Assembly (NCBI RefSeq): GCF_002163625.1
Contig: NZ_CP020892.1
Location: 4,862,955-4,926,954 of the forward strand
Source: Pseudomonas sp. M30-35
GTDB taxonomy: Bacteria > Pseudomonadota > Gammaproteobacteria > Pseudomonadales > Pseudomonadaceae
DNA: 64,000 bases
Direction: 5' to 3'
Shown here: positions 24,530 to 33,100 of the stretch, piece after piece
Layout of the letters: the number at the start of each line of letters is the position of its first letter
Position numbering within the stretch: the stretch's first letter is position 1
Notes under the pieces: generated by a model
Databases searched by the model: none
What the model was told of the DNA's origin: nothing
Seen by the model: only the letters and a program-made list of their open reading frames with translations
Translations under genes and position numbers: made by a program

Positions 24530-26284
24530 TTAAGGCTCTGGCGCAACCGGCAGTTTCAGGGTGAAAACCGCGCCCACAGAGCTGTTAGATACTTCTAGCG
24601 TGCCGCCTAATTCCTGGACGATGCCGTACGACACGGCTAAGCCCAAACCCAGGCCTTGGCCGACTGGCTTGGTGGTAAAGAACGGATCGAACACATGGCT
24701 CAAGTTATCCCCAGCAATGCCACCACCATTATCGGCGACCGTCAGCACGCATTGCTCAGCACAACGCTGGATAACCACCTCAAGCTGTGCATTTTCAGTT
24801 TGAGTCATGGCATCCAAAGCGTTATTGAGTAAGTTGAGCAACACCTGCTCAAGGCGAATTGCATCACCCAGAACATGTACGTTGTAATCAACTTGATTGC
24901 AAAGTTGCACGCTTTCGCTACGTATTCGCGGTGTTAACAGCTGTAGTGCCTGATCCAGAACCTCGCCAAGCTGCAAGCGCTCACTGAGCCCGGCCGGACT
25001 CTTGCGGGCAAAGGTTTTCAAATGACTGGTCAATGAAGCCATACGCTCAAGCAAACCATCGATACGTTGCAAGCCTGCATACACATCCGTTTGGCGCCCG
25101 CTGTCGAGTAGCAAGCGTAAGCTTCCCAGTTGCATGCGCATGGCTGTAAGCGGTTGATTGACTTCATGCGCCATCGCCGCAGACATTTGCCCCAAGGCTG
25201 CCATTTTCGCCGCGTGTACTAAACCGTCCTGGGCCTCGCGCAGCTCTGCTGTACGCAGGCTAACCTCCTGCTCTAAACGCTCACGGATACTCGCTTGCAA
25301 GCGATGATTTTTACGCCGCTGAAGCAGGAACAGCAGTAAAAATGCCAGGGTCATCCACACACCTGCGGCGGCCAATCGATAGCTGCGCACACTGTCGACC
25401 ACACTTTGGGGCTCAACCAGCAAGTACAGATTCCAGCCTTCGTCCGCCAACGGCTGGCTCTGCCAGAGATAATCCTGCTTACCGTCCGGGCCATCGACGG
25501 TACGCCATTGTGATTCGGGGTTAATCTGCAAGCGTAACTGGCTGGGAAGAGGTTTTAGCGCTTGTTCTGCATATTTTCGCACCTCAATCAGCTCATTTCG
25601 CGCTTGATCACTCAGTTCACTCAGTGTTCGAAAACGCCATGCTGGGCGATTACTCAGAATCACTACGTTATAAGTATCCGCCACCAGCAAGATGCCCGAT
25701 TGCTCGACCCATTCGCGCTGCAGCTCTTCGAGCTCCAGCTTGACCACCAATACGCCAATGACTTGACCGTGGTCGTCGAGCACCACATGCGAGAGAAAGT
25801 AGCCGGGTATCCCGGTCGTCACCCCTACCGCAAAATAACGCCCTGAAGATTGCTTTAGCGCGTCACGAAAATAGGGGCGGAATGCATAGTTATTGCCGAC
25901 AAAGCTGCTCCACTCACGCCAGTTACTGGCCGCTAGCGTGTCACCCTCAACGTTAAGTAGATAAAGCACGTTTGAACCGGCAGCCCGATTCAATTGCTCC
26001 AGCCGATGATTTAGCGCTGCTCGCAGCAACAGGTCATCCGGCGAACTGAGCACCGCTTTGATATCGCTGTCGAGTGAGAGCACCTCAGGTACCGAGCTAA
26101 AACGCTCAACCAGGGTGTGTATGGATTGCGCATACAGCTGTAACTGACCGCGCGCCTCGACGCTACGTTCCTGCCAGGCACGTTGCTGTGCATAGCGCCC
26201 GGCCAACCACATACTGCCAAGCAGGCCAATGGCAATCAGCAGAACGGTAAGTCCCACACGGTATCGAAGAAAAAAAGCTGGCAT
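24530..26284 (-). CDS. membrane sensor histidine kinase, DctB-like
   Basis: 584 residues. One helix near the N-terminus (about 10-28), a periplasmic sensor region of about 275 residues of the double-PDC kind (RAAGSNVLYLLNVEGDTLAAS, NNYAFRPYFRDAL, GIPGYFLSHVVLDD), a second helix (about 303-321), a coiled coil, then HEVNQPLTAMR with the phosphorylated His373 and the N, G1 (DNGGGI) and G2 (GLGLGLAVSYGIVQELGG) boxes. YFRDAL-type PDC domains sense small organic acids. It pairs with the regulator 110 bases downstream. Confidence 0.88.
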   Translation of the reverse strand: MPAFFLRYRVGLTVLLIAIGLLGSMWLAGRYAQQRAWQERSVEARGQLQLYAQSIHTLVERFSSVPEVLSLDSDIKAVLSSPDDLLLRAALNHRLEQLNRAAGSNVLYLLNVEGDTLAASNWREWSSFVGNNYAFRPYFRDALKQSSGRYFAVGVTTGIPGYFLSHVVLDDHGQVIGVLVVKLELEELQREWVEQSGILLVADTYNVVILSNRPAWRFRTLSELSDQARNELIEVRKYAEQALKPLPSQLRLQINPESQWRTVDGPDGKQDYLWQSQPLADEGWNLYLLVEPQSVVDSVRSYRLAAAGVWMTLAFLLLFLLQRRKNHRLQASIRERLEQEVSLRTAELREAQDGLVHAAKMAALGQMSAAMAHEVNQPLTAMRMQLGSLRLLLDSGRQTDVYAGLQRIDGLLERMASLTSHLKTFARKSPAGLSERLQLGEVLDQALQLLTPRIRSESVQLCNQVDYNVHVLGDAIRLEQVLLNLLNNALDAMTQTENAQLEVVIQRCAEQCVLTVADNGGGIAGDNLSHVFDPFFTTKPVGQGLGLGLAVSYGIVQELGGTLEVSNSSVGAVFTLKLPVAPEP

Positions 26285-26325
26285 GCACCGATCATCTCAA
26301 CAAGATTGCAGCATGTTAAGACAAA

Positions 26326-26360
26326 CGCGTCGCTAACGGTGCATTAGCGCCAGCGACGCG
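26326..26360 (-). terminator. terminator after the CFA-type methyltransferase gene
   Basis: CGCGTCGCT (26326-26334) pairs with AGCGACGCG (26352-26360). On the minus strand TTTGTCTT follows the stem. Confidence 0.7.
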
Positions 26361-26387
26361 GCCCACGCAGGGGCTTTATATCTGCGC

Positions 26388-27572
26388 TCAAGAATAGATA
26401 TCTGCACGCGACCACGGCAAATCGTGACCGCCATTCAAAAGTGGCTTAACCGCCAATATTTGGTGCAAGTTCATCCAGCCCTGGGCAAAACCATACGCGC
26501 ACCCCGCCAGATACAAACGCCAAATTCGCAGCGCTTGCTCTGGAACCATTAGCGCAGCTCTATCCAGTTGCGTTTCGAGCCTTTCACTCCAAAAGTTCAA
26601 GGTCCGCGCGTAATGCAGGCGCAGGCTTTCGACATCGACCACTTCCAATCCTGCATCACTCAGTGCAGCAGTCATGACAGAAAGATGGGGCAACTCACCA
26701 TGTGGAAAAACATATTTGCCGATAAAATTACCCGCCCCATGGCCAACCGCACGACCATCTGTATGCCGCGCGGTAATCCCATGATTCATTACCAAGCCGC
26801 CGGGTTTGACTGCGCCATACAAGCACTGGCAATACTCCGGCAGATTGGCGTAACCCACATGCTCGAACATACCGACACTGACCACTTTATCGAATCGACC
26901 ATCCTGCGGCAGGTCGCGATAATCCATCAGTTGTAGCTCTACCTGGTTGTCCAGGCCTTGCTCCGCAACTCGCTCGCGCGCTAATTTCAGTTGCTCGGCA
27001 CTGAGGGTAATGCCGTAAACCTTTGCGCCAAACTCACGTGCAGCCAACCGTGCGAAACCGCCCCAACCACAGCCGACATCAAGCAGTTTGTCACCAGGTT
27101 GCAGGCGCAGCTTTCGGCACAGCAAGCGTATTTTTTCCAATTGGGCTTGTTCCAGCGACTCACTGCCGGTTGCAAAATAGCCGCACGAATAGACCATCTC
27201 CGGGTCGAGCCAGAGCGCATAAAACTCGTTGGACAGGTCGTAGTGATAGCTTATGGCGGCAGCATCAGTGGCTTTGTCATGCAGCTCATGTTCAACCGCG
27301 GCGGGGTTATCGTCAGGCACCAGCGCCTCACTGAGATCAACACCGACCTTAATGATGTCGCTCATCTTGCCTTCTAACTCAACACGACCCTCAACGTAAG
27401 CGCCCCCAAGAACATCGAGACTTGGATTACTCAGTTGCATTACGAGGCTGGGATCCTTGATCACCAGCGTAACCTGCGGCCGAGGGCCGAGATCAAGCTG
27501 ATTGCCGTCCCATAATTTCAAGCGCAACGGCAATTGCAGGCTTCGTAATACCGGCGGTATAAATTGAATCAT
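26388..27572 (-). CDS. cyclopropane-fatty-acyl-phospholipid synthase family methyltransferase
   Basis: 394 residues. An N-terminal CFA-type domain (SYHYDLSNEFYALWLDPEMVYSCGYF, about 108-133) is followed by the S-adenosylmethionine site LLDVGCGWGG (163-172) and the family motifs VVSVGMFEHVGYANLPEY and NHGITARHTDG. It should transfer a methylene group from S-adenosylmethionine onto unsaturated acyl chains of membrane lipids. It is of the CfaB-like type frequent in Pseudomonas. It sits 44 bases after bufC and may be cotranscribed with it. Confidence 0.88.
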   Translation of the reverse strand: MIQFIPPVLRSLQLPLRLKLWDGNQLDLGPRPQVTLVIKDPSLVMQLSNPSLDVLGGAYVEGRVELEGKMSDIIKVGVDLSEALVPDDNPAAVEHELHDKATDAAAISYHYDLSNEFYALWLDPEMVYSCGYFATGSESLEQAQLEKIRLLCRKLRLQPGDKLLDVGCGWGGFARLAAREFGAKVYGITLSAEQLKLARERVAEQGLDNQVELQLMDYRDLPQDGRFDKVVSVGMFEHVGYANLPEYCQCLYGAVKPGGLVMNHGITARHTDGRAVGHGAGNFIGKYVFPHGELPHLSVMTAALSDAGLEVVDVESLRLHYARTLNFWSERLETQLDRAALMVPEQALRIWRLYLAGCAYGFAQGWMNLHQILAVKPLLNGGHDLPWSRADIYS

Positions 27573-27615
27573 GTGAACCTCCGCTTTTTGCTAACAACAA
27601 AAAGCGTAGCTCAGC

Positions 27616-28440
27616 TTACTGATTGATGATGCTATCGACCTGATAGACGACTGGCTCACCAATGTGACGCTGCAAGGTTCCGTCAGCCAGCCACTGGCGA
27701 ATCCATGTGATGGCCTGACCCATTGCGTGATCACCTAGAGGTGTAAGATCAGCGCAGAGCTCGGCAAAACTGCCACCTTGCACGGCCATTTTGTAGAGCG
27801 CACTGGCTTCATCAGGTGCAAGTGTACGATAGCGGCTAATCAAGCCATTACGCCAAATCAAACAGACTGACTCTTGCTCCAGCGCATGACTGCCCGGAAA
27901 TTCGCTATCGTCTTTCAGGGCGCGCCATAACGCCAGGGTGTTGTAGCGCAGAGTTTGCCACTGCACACTTGGCAACAAGCGTGTTTGCAGATTTGGCCAC
28001 TCATCAGCCTGCAAACTGGCGAGCAAGGCTTCTGTTAGCGGCTGACCATCTGCTGCATCGAATGACAGGGTGAAAGCCCATTCAAAACGCGCAAGCTCCG
28101 CTAATGGTTCGGCCTGCTCAGGGATAAGATGAGCCTCGATAAACTCGGCAAATCGAGCACCCAGCCAGCGCAAGCTGAAATGGTCTGGCGGATAGGCATT
28201 GATATAGGCCAGGGCCAGGGCATCAAACTCTTCATCGCCCATCCAACCGTGCACAGCGCTGTAATCGCCGCGCAAGGTTTCAATCAGCCGGGCACGATAG
28301 GCGTTGTGATAAATCGCCAACCCCATATCGACATCAAGATTCGCGCTGCCCACCAATGTGGCGCGTAGTTCAGGATTGGCGACCGACTCATCCCCTAGCA
28401 AATAGGTTTCAATCTCTTGCTGCCACTGATTCAGCCGCAT
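27616..28440 (-). CDS. bufC: bufferin maturation partner BufC (DUF2063)
   Basis: 274 residues. The N-terminal DUF2063 domain (LNQWQQEIETYLLG... MGLAIYHNAYRARLIETLRGDYSAVHGWMGDEEFDALALAYI) was once called DNA-binding-like; the second half has a winged-helix-like C-terminal region. DUF2063 proteins act as the substrate-recruiting partner of the MNIO enzyme encoded next door. Overlaps bufB by 10 bases, indicating coupled translation. Confidence 0.85.
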   Translation of the reverse strand: MRLNQWQQEIETYLLGDESVANPELRATLVGSANLDVDMGLAIYHNAYRARLIETLRGDYSAVHGWMGDEEFDALALAYINAYPPDHFSLRWLGARFAEFIEAHLIPEQAEPLAELARFEWAFTLSFDAADGQPLTEALLASLQADEWPNLQTRLLPSVQWQTLRYNTLALWRALKDDSEFPGSHALEQESVCLIWRNGLISRYRTLAPDEASALYKMAVQGGSFAELCADLTPLGDHAMGQAITWIRQWLADGTLQRHIGEPVVYQVDSIINQ

Positions 28441-29276
28441 AGTGACTCCGCCTGAAGGGCTTTCGCGCCTAACTCGCGGGCTTTTTGCAGCTCAGCCATC
28501 AACTCGGCAAATGGCGGGTAGTGATCATCACGCTCGATCATGGTCGCGACCGGCCCCAGATGTTTGATAGTGCGTTCGTACAACTGCCAAACGGGGTCAC
28601 ATACTGGGTGATCGTGAGTATCAATCACATAAGTGCCGTAATCGGTATGCCCGGCCAAATGCAGCTGGCGGATCTTATCCACAGGCAGGCTGCTGATGTA
28701 GGTCCACGGGTCAAAACCATGATTACGCGCGCTGACGTAAACATTGTTTACATCCAGTAGTAAATCGCAGCCAGTGATTGCTGTCAGTTCCGAGAGAAAC
28801 TCCCACTCGGTGAACTTGTCGCCAGCGGTGCGGATATAGGTTGAAGCATTTTCCAGCACCAGCGGACGCTCAATGACGTCCTGTACCTGGCGAACGCGCG
28901 CCGCTACGTGCTGCAAACTTTCATCAGTGAAAGGCAGTGGTAGCAAATCGTGCAGGTGATGGGCATTACCGCGACTCCAGCACAGATGGTCAGATATCCA
29001 TTGCGGTTTGACCCGATCTGCCAGCAGCTTTAGACGTTTGAGGTAATCGCGATCCATCTCGTGTGGACCGCCAATCGACAACGATACACCGTGCATCACT
29101 ACTGGATAGTGCTCAGCGACCGCGTCTAAGTGATAAAGGGCTTTGCCACCCTCAATCATGAAATTTTCAGAAATCACCTCGAACCAATCGACATCAGGTC
29201 GTTGTTCCAGGATTTCTTGATAGTAGGGAATTCGCAGTCCTAGGCCGTAGCCAAGACAGTCTGACTTAGCAGGCAT
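28431..29276 (-). CDS. bufB: MNIO-family multinuclear iron enzyme BufB (DUF692)
   Basis: 281 residues of the DUF692 (MNIO) family: GLGLRIPYYQEIL at the start, then DWFEVISENFM, HGVSLSIGG, ISDHLCWS, LENASTYIR, LLLDVNNVYVSARNHGFDP and QLHLAGHTDYG supply the His, Asp and Glu ligands of the iron site. Such enzymes convert peptide cysteines to thiooxazoles or related groups in small copper-binding peptides. With bufA and bufC it forms the core of the bufferin pathway. Confidence 0.9.
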   Translation of the reverse strand: MPAKSDCLGYGLGLRIPYYQEILEQRPDVDWFEVISENFMIEGGKALYHLDAVAEHYPVVMHGVSLSIGGPHEMDRDYLKRLKLLADRVKPQWISDHLCWSRGNAHHLHDLLPLPFTDESLQHVAARVRQVQDVIERPLVLENASTYIRTAGDKFTEWEFLSELTAITGCDLLLDVNNVYVSARNHGFDPWTYISSLPVDKIRQLHLAGHTDYGTYVIDTHDHPVCDPVWQLYERTIKHLGPVATMIERDDHYPPFAELMAELQKARELGAKALQAESLCG

Positions 29277-29311
29277 GCCAAGCTCCTTGGTTAGATTCGG
29301 ACAGTAATAAA

Positions 29312-29339
29312 GGAGCAGCCATCAGCCGATGGCTGCTCC
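29312..29339 (-). terminator. attenuating terminator between bufA and bufB
   Basis: A perfect 12-bp stem (29312-29323 with 29328-29339), loop AGCC on the plus strand, then TTTATTACTG on the minus strand. It falls right after bufA and should make bufA mRNA more abundant than bufB-bufC mRNA, which suits a precursor peptide made in excess of its enzyme. Confidence 0.8.
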
Positions 29340-29353
29340 CTGTTGCTCTAGTC

Positions 29354-29617
29354 TTACTCTTCGCCAACACGGCCTTTGGCAGCATTGCAATCAGCCAAAG
29401 ACATAGCTTTGAAGCCATGGCCTTTGCAGATGCCTTGGCCTTTGCAGGCGTTTTCAGCGGTTTTGCAGTCATTTTGACCTTTGCAGGCGTTAACACCAAA
29501 GCATTGAACAGGCGAATCTTCAGCGACAACAACAGTGCTGGCCATGGTTGCAAACATGGTTGCAGCAGTGAACGCGATAGCAGCACCGGTTGCAGCAAAA
29601 GTAGATTTAGTAGTCAT
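29354..29617 (-). CDS. bufA: bufferin precursor peptide BufA1 (DUF2282)
   Basis: 87 residues. A signal-like hydrophobic segment (ATGAAIAFTAATMFATMASTVVVAED) precedes a Cys-rich part: QCFGVNACKG, NDCKTAENACKGQGICKGHGFKAM and ADCNAAKG. The CKG repeats match DUF2282 peptides that MNIO enzymes modify to bind copper in the periplasm. It begins after a CGAGG ribosome site. The hairpin at 29312-29339 lies just beyond its stop. Confidence 0.88.
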   Translation of the reverse strand: MTTKSTFAATGAAIAFTAATMFATMASTVVVAEDSPVQCFGVNACKGQNDCKTAENACKGQGICKGHGFKAMSLADCNAAKGRVGEE

Positions 29618-29863
29618 GTGTACATCCTCGGATTATTTGTTTTACGCCAACCGCACAGCATTTATTTGTGTACGACCTGTTAATAGAGAGGGATAGACCA
29701 TATTCGTTACAACGTCATTTTAAAAAACGGCAGCATCCGCTTTTGACTGCACTGCGGCCTTGACCGCAAAACAGTGCGCAACCGCTCTACACCAGCCAAT
29801 CACACCGAACTTGTCGATTTAAGTGCGCTCACACATAAAACGCTCTCATTGGTTGATCGCGCC

Positions 29864-30038
29864 TGTATCAGCCATGAAACACATCCGCGAGTCAGCACCT
29901 GCGGTTTACACAGCTTTGCCATGTTTCCTGCGGGACTGTTTCATCCGTGTAACACCCCGTTAAGTCCACGCTTGGCTTGGTCAGGCACGGATAATCCTCA
30001 TACACCTGAGCAGCAGTGTCTCACCGGTGAAACACTGC
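29864..30038 (+). promoter_or_regulatory. three dyad repeats upstream of the fap promoter (activator sites)
   Basis: Three 18-base sites fit TGTNTCA-N4-TGNAACA: 29864-29881 (TGTATCAGCCATGAAACA), 29937-29954 (TGTTTCATCCGTGTAACA) and 30017-30034 (TGTCTCACCGGTGAAACA). The last is the centre of a 26-bp near-perfect palindrome at 30013-30038. They lie about 60-235 bases upstream of the sigma-54 -24 element, as expected of an enhancer. The activator is probably the VpsR-like protein at 35490-36821, which is inference. Confidence 0.7.
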
Positions 30039-30096
30039 GCTTCGCCCTGCCTGCTACAAAAAAATCTAACTTGCTGATATTCCTAGATAAAACAAT

Positions 30097-30114
30097 TCCG
30101 GCACGACTCCTGCG
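30097..30114 (+). promoter_or_regulatory. sigma-54 promoter of the fap operon
   Basis: CCGGCACGACTCCTGCG has GG at 30100-30101, GC at 30112-30113 and the CACG extension; relative to TGGCACG-N4-TTGCW only the T before GG, the first T of TTGC and the last base differ. The predicted start is near 30125, about 70 bases before fapA. An AGAAGGA ribosome site precedes the fapA ATG. Confidence 0.82.
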
Positions 30115-30193
30115 AACACTTAGGCAAAACCAACCGCAGAGTTGCATTGCACATCTTCAATGCGCAAGAAGATATGTAGAAGGAATTGATGTC

Positions 30194-30694
30194 ATGGAAC
30201 GTAGAAACAGTTCAGGGTCATTCCAATCGTCATTACTGGCGGTAGCGCTTGTGATGCTTTCAAGCGTCTGCGCTACACCTGTACTCGCTCAGGACGGCAT
30301 TATCGTATTGGGCCGCCAGGTTCAGCCGCGCCTTGCAACGCATCCCACTGATATCCCCGACCCCAATCCAACGGTGGTCAATACCAACATCTCGCGACAA
30401 GTTGTCTCGACAGTCAATGGCAGCCTTGGCAATGCGCAAATGGGCGGTGAGCTGGCGGATGCAGATTTTGCCAACATCACCACGGGCTCCAGCATCAACT
30501 CAATGATCATGCCCAACGGCAGCCTTCCTGGTTTCAACGCTCTAGGCACCGACCAAGCCAACCACCAAGGTGCGACTAACACCGGCTCAGCCGGGCATTC
30601 AGGCGGCAACTCAGGGAATGGTTTGAGCGGCACCATCAACAGCACCATTCAACGCGGCCTTGCGCCATTGAACATACTCAGTGGGGGCAAGTGA
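30194..30694 (+). CDS. fapA: functional amyloid chaperone FapA
   Basis: 166 residues from the ATG at 30194 with AGAAGGA ten bases before it. The frame is open upstream to 29774 but that part crosses the promoter and enhancer. A signal peptide (FQSSLLAVALVMLSSVCATPVLAQ) precedes a Gly/Ser/Asn-rich protein (NTGSAGHSGGNSGNGLSG). It is the first gene of the fap operon and in other species it limits how fast FapC assembles in the periplasm. Confidence 0.85.
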   Translation: MERRNSSGSFQSSLLAVALVMLSSVCATPVLAQDGIIVLGRQVQPRLATHPTDIPDPNPTVVNTNISRQVVSTVNGSLGNAQMGGELADADFANITTGSSINSMIMPNGSLPGFNALGTDQANHQGATNTGSAGHSGGNSGNGLSGTINSTIQRGLAPLNILSGGK

Positions 30695-30695
30695 G

Positions 30696-31274
30696 ATGAA
30701 GAGTCTGCCGTTGCTAATAGCGCTTGCGATCTCAACCACGGCTTTGGCCGATGGATCGCCAGCATCCATGAGCCAAGCCACTATTTCCAGCAGCGCCAGC
30801 CACTATCAAGGCGTTGTTTCAGTTAACCAGGCAGCGGGCGAATGGCAACAGCAAAGTAATGCAAGAGCGCTGGCAGTGGGTAACGGCGCCAGCGCTTCGA
30901 CCCAACAAATTCAAAACCTGAATATTCATAACGTCGACAGATCTCAAGCCGCAGACGTGGCCATTGAGGCGGGCGCATTTAACTCAGGTAATGGTGTCCT
31001 CGGTATCAACCAATCCGCCGGGGCAGGAACTCAACAGGCCAATGCAATGAGTATCAGTGTGAGCTCCGGGCTTATCAGCCTGGATGACTCAATGCTGTCG
31101 CAGAACGTGGCCATTACACAGATCTCAGGAGCAGTTGCACCCTCCACTGGGGAGCGACGCGTAGCGACCGATGACACTGCGTTTGTCGGAAGCCGTGGAG
31201 TTGTGCAATTGAACCAGAGTGCTGGGGTCGGGAACCGCATGGGGAACAACCTCAGTATCAGGGTGAGTGATTAG
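30696..31274 (+). CDS. fapB: minor amyloid subunit and nucleator FapB
   Basis: 192 residues from the ATG at 30696 (next to the fapA stop TGAGATG). Signal peptide MKSLPLLIALAISTTALA, then three imperfect amyloid repeats with the NQxAG...QQxN pattern: VNQAAGEWQQQSNA, INQSAGAGTQQANAMSIS and LNQSAGVGNRMGNNLSIR. It is exported through FapF and seeds fibres of the major subunit. The third repeat is diverged, lacking the second QQ. Confidence 0.86.
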   Translation: MKSLPLLIALAISTTALADGSPASMSQATISSSASHYQGVVSVNQAAGEWQQQSNARALAVGNGASASTQQIQNLNIHNVDRSQAADVAIEAGAFNSGNGVLGINQSAGAGTQQANAMSISVSSGLISLDDSMLSQNVAITQISGAVAPSTGERRVATDDTAFVGSRGVVQLNQSAGVGNRMGNNLSIRVSD

Positions 31275-31336
31275 CCCTGAGCTCAACACAAGTGAGTAAG
31301 TCCTAAGTCCAACACAGCAAGGCAAGGAGATACACC

Positions 31337-32350
31337 ATGAAAACTAAAATGGTAGTAATGACGCCGCTGGCAATCGCTTTGGCAGTCGCCATGGCAGCGA
31401 CAACAGTACAAGCTGACCAGAAAAAATCTTGGTTCCCAGAAACAGGTGCATCCGCAACTGTCGACGATACCCAGATCATCAAAGGTAACGGCGTACTGAA
31501 CGAAGGCACTGAAAACGCAGCAGGCGTTGATGACGTTGGGGCAGGCGCCTCGGGTAACGTCGGTATCAACGTTGTTGCAGGTACCAATAACCAACAGGCC
31601 AATGCCGCAGCACTTGCCAGTGCTGATGCTAGCTTTGTCTTTGGTACCGCCGAATCGTCAACCACTGTTAACCAGAAGTTGACCAACAACGGCGTGATGA
31701 ACTATTCCAACCCAAGCACAGCAGCGCTCACCAACTCGCTTAACGGCGCCAGTGGTAACGTCGGTGCCAACGTTGGAGCGGGTACTTATAACCAACAGAA
31801 AAACGACATGGCTGCTGCGGTCTCTGCAGGCGCGTTCTCAACCGCCAGCAGCACAGCCACTCAGTCGATCACAAACAACACCACCAACAACAAAGCCACG
31901 CTTGAATATGGCTCTGCAAAAGTCGCTCTGAAAATGGGCGCTATTGGTGGCTACAAAGGCCAATCTGACCAGATCGGTGATGTCTATCTCGACTCTTGGG
32001 AAGGTGAAGGTCACCCAGGTGGCACCAACACTGGTCACGTAGATCTTGATAGCAACGCACAAGGCGCTACAGACCTTAACGGTGACGGCGGCGCACTGGC
32101 CTTCAACGAAGAAGGTGTGATCGGCCTGCTCGGTGTAGTGACCGGCAATATTCCGGTTGTAGCTGGCTTCAACGCTCCAGTGGTCAACACTGCAGTACTG
32201 AGTGGCTCGCTGAACTACGTATCGGGTAACGTCGGTGTCAACGTGGCGGCTGGTGCTGGTAACCAGCAAAGCAACTCTCTGTCGATTGCTGCAGGCTGCA
32301 CCTCGTGCCCAGCCGGCGGTACTGGTGGCGGCGAATCGCTTCGCTACTAA
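31337..32350 (+). CDS. fapC: major functional amyloid subunit FapC
   Basis: 337 residues. Signal peptide MKTKMVVMTPLAIALAVAMA, three repeats ASGNVGINVVAGTNNQQAN (about 71-90), ASGNVGANVGAGTYNQQKN (138-157) and VSGNVGVNVAAGAGNQQSN (295-314), joined by a short and a long linker (163-294), and a C-terminal CTSCP Cys pair (321-324). The repeats form the cross-beta core of the extracellular fibre that stiffens biofilm. It has its own AAGGAG ribosome site; a terminator hairpin lies just downstream. Confidence 0.9.
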   Translation: MKTKMVVMTPLAIALAVAMAATTVQADQKKSWFPETGASATVDDTQIIKGNGVLNEGTENAAGVDDVGAGASGNVGINVVAGTNNQQANAAALASADASFVFGTAESSTTVNQKLTNNGVMNYSNPSTAALTNSLNGASGNVGANVGAGTYNQQKNDMAAAVSAGAFSTASSTATQSITNNTTNNKATLEYGSAKVALKMGAIGGYKGQSDQIGDVYLDSWEGEGHPGGTNTGHVDLDSNAQGATDLNGDGGALAFNEEGVIGLLGVVTGNIPVVAGFNAPVVNTAVLSGSLNYVSGNVGVNVAAGAGNQQSNSLSIAAGCTSCPAGGTGGGESLRY

Positions 32351-32361
32351 GGAAAGTCCTG

Positions 32362-32390
32362 GGGGTTCCGGAGGTTCGGAACCCCTTTTC
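32362..32390 (+). terminator. attenuator between fapC and fapD
   Basis: GGGGTTCCG (32362-32370) pairs with CGGAACCCC (32377-32385), followed by TTTTCTTTT. It should lower expression of fapDEF relative to the abundant subunit genes, a sensible ratio for a fibre and its secretion apparatus. Confidence 0.82.
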
Positions 32391-32408
32391 TTTTCCAAGG
32401 ACTGACTT

Positions 32409-33089
32409 ATGCGCGCCCTTCTCGTTGTCCTGATCATGTTGATTTGCCCTGCGTCCTACTCGGCTCAGCTGGGCTTTCCGGTACTACCGGGCGGAGCCTT
32501 GGCATTTAAGAACGTCGAAAGTTTTCGCGAACGGCGCTTCAGCAACCTGATCGAGCAAAAAACTGATTTCAGCTGTGGCGCTGCATCTCTGGCGACCATT
32601 CTGTATCAGGGTTATCGCTTCGATATCGACGAACAAACTGTCATTGAAGGAATGCTTCAACAAGCAGACCTTGATCTTGTACGCAGCCAAGGTTTCTCAA
32701 TGCTCGACATGAAACGTTATGTCGAAGCCATTGGCTTACGCGCCCGCGGTTATCGCATTCCTGCTGAACAACTTGAGCAAATCAAAGTCCCGGTGGTCGT
32801 ACTGCTGGATGTTCGCGGCTACAAGCATTTTGTAGTGCTGCAGAAAACCGAAAGCAATTGGGCCTACGTCGGCGACCCGGTTTTGGGCCACAAGCGCTAC
32901 AAGCTGGACGATTTCAAAGCAGGCTGGAACGGTATTGTTTTCGCGGTAATTGGCGCTGGCTATGATCGCAACAATCCGTTAACAGACCCGCCGCAGCCAC
33001 TGACTGCGCGCAACCGTCTGGACCGCTTCAAACCAGTCAATGATGCCGAGTTGATGGAGTTCGGCTTTATACAAAGTGACTTCTTTTAA
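32409..33089 (+). CDS. fapD: C39-type protease FapD
   Basis: 226 residues. A signal peptide (MRALLVVLIMLICPASYSA) is followed by a C39-type papain-fold domain with Cys56 (DFSCGAAS), His140 (KHFVVL) and Asp156 (GDPVLG). It is periplasmic and is needed for fibre production in studied fap systems. Stop codon overlaps the fapE region (TAATGG). It starts 19 bases after the attenuator's T-tract. Confidence 0.9.
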   Translation: MRALLVVLIMLICPASYSAQLGFPVLPGGALAFKNVESFRERRFSNLIEQKTDFSCGAASLATILYQGYRFDIDEQTVIEGMLQQADLDLVRSQGFSMLDMKRYVEAIGLRARGYRIPAEQLEQIKVPVVVLLDVRGYKHFVVLQKTESNWAYVGDPVLGHKRYKLDDFKAGWNGIVFAVIGAGYDRNNPLTDPPQPLTARNRLDRFKPVNDAELMEFGFIQSDFF

Positions 33090-33100
33090 TGGAGCACGAC

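Noticed and set aside
29640..29715. ECF-type promoter for the bufferin operon (GTAACG on the minus strand)
   Set aside because: A plausible -35 exists, but no matching -10 at the right distance was found.
29774..30193. N-terminal extension of fapA
   Set aside because: It crosses the sigma-54 promoter and the dyads; the signal peptide and ribosome site start at 30194.
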